Below, piece by piece: positions 58,299 to 64,000 of a DNA stretch of 64,000 nt. How positions within the stretch are numbered: the stretch's first letter is position 1; each line of letters opens with the position of its first letter. Source of the DNA: Mycobacterium sp. PO1 (GTDB lineage: Bacteria; Actinomycetota; Actinomycetes; Mycobacteriales; Mycobacteriaceae); contig NZ_BLTG01000019.1 in assembly GCF_017312405.1 (NCBI RefSeq), forward strand, positions 105,109 to 169,108, in the 5' to 3' direction. The notes under the pieces were generated by a model. It was not told the DNA's origin. It searched no databases and worked only from the letters and a program-made list of their open reading frames with translations. A program made the position numbers and the translations under genes.

Positions 58299-58902
58299 GC
58301 ATGACGACGGCCTCGGACTGCGCGAACGCAAGAAACGCCACACCCGCGCCCAGCTCAGTTCCATCGCACTGCGGCTGGCAGTCGAACGGGGAATCGCGCA
58401 CGTCCGCGTCGAGGACATCGCCGCGGAGGCAGGAATCTCGCCACGCACATTCAACAACTATTTTCCCAGTAAAGAGGCCGCCATCGTCAGCGTCGCGACC
58501 TTTCGCGCCGACACCTTCTGTTCAGCCCTGCGCGCGAGGCCAGCCCACGAATCCCTCCACGATGCGCTCACTGCTGCCGTGCTCGAGCTGTTCCCCGGCG
58601 AACCCGACCGCGACTGGATCGCTCGGTCACAGCTGATCCGCAACGAACCATCCCTGTTCGCCGAAGAGCGAAAAGCCGATGCCCACGTCGAACAGGCCAT
58701 CGCCGCCGAAATCGCCACCCGCACCAACTCAGACTCAGCAGAACTCAAACCCCGCCTGACGGCTGCCCTGGTCGTCGCTGCCATCCACACCGCAGTCCGC
58801 TACTGGCTCGACACCCCCGCAGTCGGCACCCTGCGTGAGGCACTGACGGCGTCGATGCAGGAATTCCACCTTCCCGAGATACCTCCCACCAAGCCGAATT
58901 GA
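58285..58902 (+). CDS. TetR regulator co-transcribed with the FAD monooxygenase
   Basis: A 205-aa TetR-family protein. Helix-turn-helix: RERKKRHTRAQLSSIALRLA then IAAEAGISPRTFNNYFPSKE. Its ATG lies inside the end of the monooxygenase gene, so the two are made together; with the palindromes at 57044-57072 this forms an autoregulated inducible module, the usual design of drug- or xenobiotic-responsive genes. Confidence 0.92.
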   Translation: MTAPEHDDGLGLRERKKRHTRAQLSSIALRLAVERGIAHVRVEDIAAEAGISPRTFNNYFPSKEAAIVSVATFRADTFCSALRARPAHESLHDALTAAVLELFPGEPDRDWIARSQLIRNEPSLFAEERKADAHVEQAIAAEIATRTNSDSAELKPRLTAALVVAAIHTAVRYWLDTPAVGTLREALTASMQEFHLPEIPPTKPN

Positions 58903-58990
58903 CTGACGCTCATCCGCTTACAGGTTCTGGTTCTCCTGGCTCGACCAAGCGTGGGGTCAAACTGCTGGTCCTGCCGTAACGTACGGCACC

Positions 58991-59416
58991 ATGCGCGGGG
59001 CGAATGCGGGAAATCCGGAGTCGACGATTCGGGTCAGTGCTGTCGTTCTTCGCGACGACCGTGGCGGTGTACTCACGGTTCGCAAACGGAACACGAATCG
59101 TTTCATGCTCCCTGGTGGTAAACCCGAGGCCGGTGAGTCCTCGACAGCTGCGGCGATTCGTGAGGTGGCCGAAGAGCTTGCCGTGGAGCTGGATGTAGCA
59201 CGGTTGACGTTGCTCGGTGTGTTCACCGCCGAGGCTGCCAATGAGCCTGGCCGCATGGTTGAGGCGACCGTGTACACGCATCCGTGGGTGGCTGTGCGTG
59301 GGGCTGCCGCTGAGATCGAGGAATTGCGCTGGCAACCGGTGCGGCAATGCCCCTACCCCGGCGACTTGGCGCCGCTGCTCGTTGATCACGTCCTTCCGGC
59401 GATGTCGGGACGCTGA
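58991..59416 (+). CDS. Nudix hydrolase
   Basis: A 141-aa Nudix protein. The Nudix box runs GGKPEAGESSTAAAIREVAEE; the residue after EE that is normally Gly two positions on is Ala (EELAVEL), a conservative departure that leaves the metal-binding glutamates intact. Substrates may be oxidised nucleotides, NDP-sugars or similar. The frame extends to an ATG at 58991 with no strong ribosome site. Confidence 0.88.
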   Translation: MRGANAGNPESTIRVSAVVLRDDRGGVLTVRKRNTNRFMLPGGKPEAGESSTAAAIREVAEELAVELDVARLTLLGVFTAEAANEPGRMVEATVYTHPWVAVRGAAAEIEELRWQPVRQCPYPGDLAPLLVDHVLPAMSGR

Positions 59417-59556
59417 AGCGGCGCTCACCCATAGCGGCACCGGCAAATGGGGGCACGCGCGCATCTGCTGGTCCCGTCGGCCTGCCATGCCGCCCTCGGC
59501 CGCAACGGGTTCCGCTTGGTCCCTGCCATGTGGGACTTCTGAGGACCGCGGTGCCC

Positions 59557-59595
59557 AGTTCAGGGGTTTCGAGAGCCTGTCGGAACCCCTGAGCT
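59557..59595 (+). terminator. Inverted repeat, possible terminator
   Basis: Arms 59557-59570 and 59582-59595 pair in 12 of 14 positions with two potential G-U pairs and an 11-nt loop. It is in the 220-bp gap between the Nudix and cupin genes, which converge on it. No T-run. Confidence 0.45.
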
Positions 59596-59636
59596 AAGCC
59601 ACGTGAGTTCTCCCTGAGGGCAGCCCACGGCCGGCA

Positions 59637-60050
59637 CTACTCCTCGGGCGAGACTCGCAGGTGCTTGCGGGCGTCGAGCTCGTCGTCGTCGACCAGTACG
59701 AGCATGGGTTCGCCCGGAGCGCACAGCATCGTGACGGTGAAGCGGCATCTCAGGTCGTCGCGGTTGTTGGCGTCCGAGTAGTGGATCACGTCGCCGCCGG
59801 GTTCCCAGAAGGCTTGCCCTGCCCGTACCACCCGGGGTGGCTGGCCTTCGACTTCGAAGAGCATTTCGCCCTCCAGCACCAGGCCGAATGCCGGCCCGCC
59901 GGGATGGCGGTGTGGCGGGGCGCCGGGGCTGCCCGCCGGGTAGTCCACGACAACGGTCATGGCGTGCGCACCGGACGGGATGAACGGGGGCGTCACCTCC
60001 TGCAGAACCGTCAGCGCGTCTTCCCAGGAGGGATCGTATCGAGTGACCAT
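59637..60050 (-). CDS. Cupin-domain protein
   Basis: A 137-aa single-domain cupin. Motif 1: PPHRHPGGPAFGLVLEGEML (His ligands and Glu) and motif 2: FWEPGGDVIHYSDAN. It could bind a metal and act as a small dioxygenase, isomerase or sensor; the function is not inferable. GAAGGA precedes the ATG. It lies 17 bp after the SDR gene in the same direction. Confidence 0.88.
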   Translation of the reverse strand: MVTRYDPSWEDALTVLQEVTPPFIPSGAHAMTVVVDYPAGSPGAPPHRHPGGPAFGLVLEGEMLFEVEGQPPRVVRAGQAFWEPGGDVIHYSDANNRDDLRCRFTVTMLCAPGEPMLVLVDDDELDARKHLRVSPEE

Positions 60051-60067
60051 GTCTTCCTTCGGGTATC

Positions 60068-60790
60068 TCAGATGGCGCTGCCGCCACCGTCGGCGTGCAG
60101 CACCGAGCCGGTGATGAATGTGGCGCGCGGCGAGGCGAGGAACAGCACGGCCTGGGCGATCTCGTCGGGGCTGGCCGTGCGTCCCAGGGGCAGTGAGCGC
60201 CCCAGTTGTTCGTTGGTTTCGCCCCACTCTGCCTCGACGCCTTCGGTTCTGGTCGGCCCCGGGGCGACGCTGTTCACCCGGATTCCTGACGGACCGAACT
60301 CGGCCGCCCAGGTTCGGGTGAGGGATTCCAGAGCCGCCTTGGATGCGCTGTAGGCACCGGCCCCGGGTACGCCTTTGGACGCGACCATTGTGGTGACGTT
60401 GATGATGCTGCCGTGCCCTCGGTCGAGCATGCCGGGCACGAGGCCGGCAGCCAGAAAGTAGGCGCCGCGGACGTTGGTGTCGAATGTCGTCTCGAACGAG
60501 TCGAGTTGCTGGTCCAGGGTCAGCGCTGCCGGGAAGCTCGCGGCGTTGTTGACGAGGATGTCGACCGCACCGGCGTGCCGCACCAGTGCCCGCACCGACT
60601 CCACGTCGGCCAGGTCGGCTCGCAGGAATCGGACGGCAGCGCCGATCTCCGCGGCCGCGGCGGCACCGCGGGCCGCGTCACGCCCGGTGATGGCGACGGT
60701 GGCGCCCTCACGGGCGAACAGGCGCGCACAAGCCAGTCCGATGCCCGCTGTCCCGCCGGTGATCAGGGCAGTCTTGTTCGAAAGTTCCAC
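60068..60790 (-). CDS. Short-chain dehydrogenase/reductase
   Basis: A 240-aa classical SDR. Cofactor motif TALITGGTAGIGLACARLFA, structural NNAAS, catalytic Ser/Tyr/Lys in INVTTMVASKG and YSASKAALESL, and VAPGPTRTEG after the active site. The Arg-17-like GRDAARG at the end of strand 2 favours NADP(H). A strong GGAGG precedes the GTG start. It follows an ECF sigma factor gene by 13 bp and is probably in its operon. Confidence 0.92.
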   Translation of the reverse strand: MELSNKTALITGGTAGIGLACARLFAREGATVAITGRDAARGAAAAAEIGAAVRFLRADLADVESVRALVRHAGAVDILVNNAASFPAALTLDQQLDSFETTFDTNVRGAYFLAAGLVPGMLDRGHGSIINVTTMVASKGVPGAGAYSASKAALESLTRTWAAEFGPSGIRVNSVAPGPTRTEGVEAEWGETNEQLGRSLPLGRTASPDEIAQAVLFLASPRATFITGSVLHADGGGSAI

Positions 60791-60803
60791 TGGGATCCTC
60801 CAC

Positions 60804-61415
60804 TCAGGCTACGACGGGCGCGGTCACGGATTCGATACGGAAGTGAGCCCGGTGGGCCAGCGCGAGGCGCAGCCGCTTGCGGGCGCGGAAGACCCGCGAC
60901 ATCACGGTTCCGGCCGGAATTCCGAGTATTTCGGCGGTTTCGGCGTAGGTGTAACCCTCGACATCGGCGTAGTACAGGACTTCGGCGAAGCCGTCGGGTA
61001 GGGCGCGCATTGCCGCCTTGATGTCGGCGTCGGGCAGTGATTCGAGTATCTCGGTTTCGGCCGATCGGCCGCTACCGGGCAGGTAGGACGCCGTAGCGGC
61101 CAGGTCGCGCTCGTCGACACTGTCCGTCAGCACCTCGGCGACCCGTGCCTGCTTCGCGCGGTAGCCACTGACCCACCGGTTGTAGAGGCAACGGAACAAC
61201 CACGCCTTGAGGTTGGTGCCTGCTTCGAAGGTGTGGAAGCCGGTGTACGCCCGCAACAGGGTGTCCTGCAGGAGGTCCTCGGCATCGGCTTCACACCGAG
61301 TGAGCCGCCGGGCCCGGCGGGTGAGGACGTCGATGAGTGGCTCGACCTCCCTCGCGAATCCAATGGCGAGGGCAGGGTCGGGCGTCGTTGCGGTGGGCAG
61401 ATAGGTGACGGTCAT
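60804..61415 (-). CDS. ECF sigma factor
   Basis: A 203-aa group IV sigma factor. Region 2: ADAEDLLQDTLLRAYTGFHT and [20 protein letters not shown]; region 4: ALPDGFAEVLYYADVEGYTY and IPAGTVMSRVFRARKRLRLA. It resembles the SigE/SigH-type core but lacks an adjacent anti-sigma gene. The downstream SDR and cupin genes are probable targets or co-transcribed partners. GAGGAG is upstream of the ATG at 61415. Confidence 0.92.
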   Translation of the reverse strand: MTVTYLPTATTPDPALAIGFAREVEPLIDVLTRRARRLTRCEADAEDLLQDTLLRAYTGFHTFEAGTNLKAWLFRCLYNRWVSGYRAKQARVAEVLTDSVDERDLAATASYLPGSGRSAETEILESLPDADIKAAMRALPDGFAEVLYYADVEGYTYAETAEILGIPAGTVMSRVFRARKRLRLALAHRAHFRIESVTAPVVA

Positions 61416-61476
61416 GATCGGGTCTCCTCATTTCCGGCTGCTGTCGTATTTCACGATCGCGGCAGCGCGGCCGATG

Positions 61477-61515
61477 CGGACCCTTGGTTGTCCGTAGTGG
61501 CGTATCAAGGGTCCG
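61477..61515. promoter_or_regulatory. 10-bp inverted repeat between LAL and sigma genes
   Basis: Exact arms CGGACCCTTG (61477-61486) and CAAGGGTCCG (61506-61515) with a 19-bp spacer, in the 174-bp gap between the LAL gene (upstream) and the ECF sigma gene, both on the minus strand. It may be an operator for the LAL protein or a terminator of the LAL gene. Confidence 0.5.
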
Positions 61516-61589
61516 TAGGTGTTGGCGGAGAGTCCACTGCCCAGGGGTGCGTGACGCACGGAGAACCCGGCGACGGTGTCCGGATGGGC

Positions 61590-64000
61590 TCAGAAGGACA
61601 ATGCGCGCAGTTGCCGGCGCGAGGTCACTCCCAGCTTGGGAAAGACCTTCCGAAGATGCCATTCCACGGTGTGGGAGCTGATGAACAGTTGGGCGCCGAT
61701 TTCTTGGTTGGTCAGTCCCTCGGCGGCCAGACGGGCGATCTGCGCCTCCTGGGCAGTCAGCTCCCCGCCCGTGCGCGTCTGCTGCCGGCGGACCTTCTCG
61801 CCGGTGGCCGCCAACTCGCGGCGGGCCCGTTCTGCGAATCCCTGAGCGCCCATCCGCTCGAAAGCTTCGTGCGCCGCGGCCAGCTCGCGTCGAGCGTCGG
61901 TGCGCCGATTCGCCCGCCGCAACCATTCGCCGTACAGCAGCCGCGTCCGGGCCAGGTGCACTGTGATGGGGGTGCGGCTCAGCCGCTCGACGGCTTCGGT
62001 GAACAGCCCGTCGGCGGTGTCGTCGGCTGCCCGCATTGCCTGTGCACTGGCCAAAACTCCTAAGCCCCAGTCGGTTCCGCTGAGTCCTGCACTGTCCTCG
62101 AGGCGAGCGACCGCTTCCTTCGCCGCGTTGTCTTCTCCGCTGTGGGTGGCGGCCTCCACCAGTTCGTACAGGCACCAGCCATGGAAACCCAGGTCCAGAT
62201 GGTTGCACGCGACGCGGGCGGCGGCGAACGCCTCGTCGTAGCGGGCCAGGCCGTTGTTCAGCACGGCGGACGCGTAACGGGTGAGGCCGTGTAGTCGTCC
62301 CTCGCCGCGGAGAGTGCCGTCGTCGGCGGCGGTGTCGACGAGGTGGCCGGCGGTCACGGAGTCGCCACGCCATGCGGCCAGCAACACCGAGTGGTAGCGC
62401 ACCGGCGACCTACCAGCGGTTGCCTCGGTGATCGAGGCGGCCTCGCCGAGTAGCTGCCCGGCCTGGGCGAACTCTCCTGAGAGCAGGTGCACTCCGGCGC
62501 GGTAGGTCAGCGCGCGCGGCAGGCCGGCGAGCGCACCCGTGTCGCGCGCATGGTTCACCGCGGTGGTCGACAGGTGCCGCACGGTCTGTTCGTCCCACAG
62601 TTCGTGGGCGGCCGATTCCTGCAGGATCGGAAAGCCGGGCACACGCAACCACCGCCCGACGGCGGGCGGGTCTGTGTCAGCCTGGTGGCGCATCCCGGCA
62701 AGGGCCGCGCGCAACGTATCGGCGCCGGCTCGGAGACCGCCGGTGATTCGCTGCGCCATGCCTTTCAACAAGAGGTCGACGGGTCGCAGGTCTCCGGCAG
62801 TATGGGCGAGGGCGGCGAGCGCGGCCTCGGCGACCTGCTGGAGGGCGACCGGGTCGGCGAGGCGGCCGGCGTAGATCAGGGCTGCTATCGACTCGAGGTA
62901 GCATTCCCGCGAGCTGTAGTCGTCGACGCGTTCGAGCCTTCGGGCAGCATCGAGCAGTGCCGCCGCGGTCTCGGCGACCCGCGGGGCGCCCGTCTCACCG
63001 GATCGGCTGCCTACGAAGTCCATCTGGGCTCGGAGCCTCGCCACCTGTGCCTGCTGCAGCGGCGAGACATCGCTGGTCTCGGCGATGGACAACAACGCGT
63101 GGGCAGCTGAGGCGTCGGCCGCATCGCGCTTGGCCTGTGCCGCGGCCAGAGCCCGGGTGCCTCGCATCCCAGGGTCTGCCGTCAACGCCGTCGCGCGTTC
63201 CAGAAATGTCGCCGCCGCAGCAACTCCGCCCCGCTGCTGAGCGCGCTGCGCCGAACGTTCGAGGTCGGCGGCGATCGTCTCGTCGGGACCAGCGGCGGCC
63301 TGCGCCGCATGCCACGCCCGACGGTCCGGATCTGTCATGGCGTCCGTCGCATCAGCCAAGGCGCGGTGGGCCGCCCTGCGGTCAGCCAGATCTGCCGCCC
63401 GGTAGGCGGCGGATCGAATCAGCGGATGACGAAACCGCATCTGGGGACCGAAGACGATCAGACCGTCCGCCTCAGCAGGGGCCAGAGCATCGATGGACAC
63501 TCCCAATTGTGCTGCCGCGCCGAGGAACAACCCGGCATCGCCGATGGGCTCGGCCGCGGCGACGAGCAACAGCAGTTGCGTCTTCTCGGGAAGTGCGTGA
63601 ATCCGGCGCACAAAACCCTTCTCGACAGCCGCCGGCGAGGAGCGCTTCCCCGAAATCCAGAAGCCACCCGACAGTTCCGCGGCAGAGATGCTTCTGGGCA
63701 CCTCGAGAATTGCCAGCGGCAGGCCGCGGGTCTCGGCGACGATCCGGTCACGCACGCGCGGATCCATGCCACCCACCATCACCGATTCGAGCAACTCCCT
63801 CGCGTCGGCGTCCGACAGGCCGCTGACGGTCAACTCTGGCAGTCCCTGCAACAACTCGGGGCTGTCCCGCACAGCGAATACCAGTGCGACCGGTTCAGCA
63901 AGCAGGCGCCGGGCCACGAATGCCAGGGTTTGCACCGTCACCTGATCCAGCCATTGGGCATCGTCGATGACGCACACCAGCGGCCGGGCCGCGGCGGCCG
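61590..64000 (-). CDS. LuxR-type LAL regulator with STAND ATPase (2), 5' end missing
   Basis: At least 800 codons; the gene enters from beyond base 64000. The visible part begins at Walker B (LVCVIDDAQWLD), continues with RFRHPLIRSAAYRAADLADR, a long TPR-like region and the C-terminal LuxR helix-turn-helix LTAQEAQIARLAAEGLTNQE and VEWHLRKVFPKLGVTSRRQL. It is a paralogue of the LAL protein at 49083-51887. It lies upstream of the ECF sigma-SDR-cupin operon on the same strand and probably controls it. The Walker A lies outside the window. Confidence 0.92.
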   Translation of the reverse strand, partial: AAAARPLVCVIDDAQWLDQVTVQTLAFVARRLLAEPVALVFAVRDSPELLQGLPELTVSGLSDADARELLESVMVGGMDPRVRDRIVAETRGLPLAILEVPRSISAAELSGGFWISGKRSSPAAVEKGFVRRIHALPEKTQLLLLVAAAEPIGDAGLFLGAAAQLGVSIDALAPAEADGLIVFGPQMRFRHPLIRSAAYRAADLADRRAAHRALADATDAMTDPDRRAWHAAQAAAGPDETIAADLERSAQRAQQRGGVAAAATFLERATALTADPGMRGTRALAAAQAKRDAADASAAHALLSIAETSDVSPLQQAQVARLRAQMDFVGSRSGETGAPRVAETAAALLDAARRLERVDDYSSRECYLESIAALIYAGRLADPVALQQVAEAALAALAHTAGDLRPVDLLLKGMAQRITGGLRAGADTLRAALAGMRHQADTDPPAVGRWLRVPGFPILQESAAHELWDEQTVRHLSTTAVNHARDTGALAGLPRALTYRAGVHLLSGEFAQAGQLLGEAASITEATAGRSPVRYHSVLLAAWRGDSVTAGHLVDTAADDGTLRGEGRLHGLTRYASAVLNNGLARYDEAFAAARVACNHLDLGFHGWCLYELVEAATHSGEDNAAKEAVARLEDSAGLSGTDWGLGVLASAQAMRAADDTADGLFTEAVERLSRTPITVHLARTRLLYGEWLRRANRRTDARRELAAAHEAFERMGAQGFAERARRELAATGEKVRRQQTRTGGELTAQEAQIARLAAEGLTNQEIGAQLFISSHTVEWHLRKVFPKLGVTSRRQLRALSF

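Noticed and set aside
1..64000. tRNA, rRNA, insertion sequence or prophage
   Set aside because: No cloverleaf, rRNA block, transposase, integrase or phage structural gene was recognised on either strand by reading. A covariance-model search could still find a small RNA.

Overview
The window looks like chromosomal DNA of a fast-growing, environmental mycobacterium (Mycobacterium/Mycolicibacterium). It has high GC, GTG and TTG starts, leaderless genes with TANNNT -10 boxes, and close relatives of typical mycobacterial proteins: a DesA3-type desaturase with its reductase, an LppW-like lipoprotein, an Rv2525c-like DUF1906 protein and a SigH-like ECF sigma factor. This is inferred from protein and motif resemblance only; no rRNA, tRNA, IS element, prophage or CRISPR array was recognised.

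Layout. 1-4.8 kb: start of a type II NADH dehydrogenase, a DASS anion transporter, and a desaturase/ferredoxin-reductase operon under a perfect palindrome. 4.9-11.3 kb: hemerythrin-like protein, a 1103-aa SARP-STAND regulator, two small membrane proteins, a frameshifted VWA protein and a Nudix-type regulator with an inverted-repeat operator. 11.3-15.7 kb: small secreted and membrane proteins, a one-polypeptide lycopene cyclase, an APC permease, an LppW-like lipoprotein. 15.7-23.0 kb: a divergent carbohydrate locus. One arm encodes a FCD-type GntR repressor, a fused DhaK-DhaL kinase, RpiB and a TIM-like isomerase; the other encodes a xylose-isomerase-fold protein, a 3-hydroxyacyl-CoA-dehydrogenase-fold enzyme and a GntP permease. 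Both promoter regions share an ATCCTAT motif. I read it as a sugar-acid to tetrulose to erythrose-4-phosphate pathway.

23.1-28.8 kb and 34.9-44.4 kb: two related oxidative clusters, each with a TetR regulator with paired operators, a P450, an FAD aromatic hydroxylase, a VOC (extradiol-type) protein and an FAH-family hydrolase. The second adds a frameshifted PucR regulator and an AceE-like thiamine-diphosphate enzyme. They look like P450-primed aromatic or cyclic-substrate degradation modules. Between them (28.9-34.7 kb) lie envelope and secreted proteins and an O-methyltransferase.

44.4-48.6 kb: an acyltransferase preceded by a coupled 22-codon ORF, a divergent MocR/DJ-1 pair, a dienelactone hydrolase and a DUF3297 protein. 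48.6-64 kb is regulator-rich: a methyltransferase remnant, two giant LuxR-type (LAL) ATPases, TetR regulators, two ECF sigma factors without an evident anti-sigma gene, two quinone-oxidoreductase-like MDR proteins, YaeQ, a TetX-like FAD monooxygenase co-transcribed with a TetR gene, a Nudix protein, a cupin and an SDR. The last LAL gene runs off the right edge.
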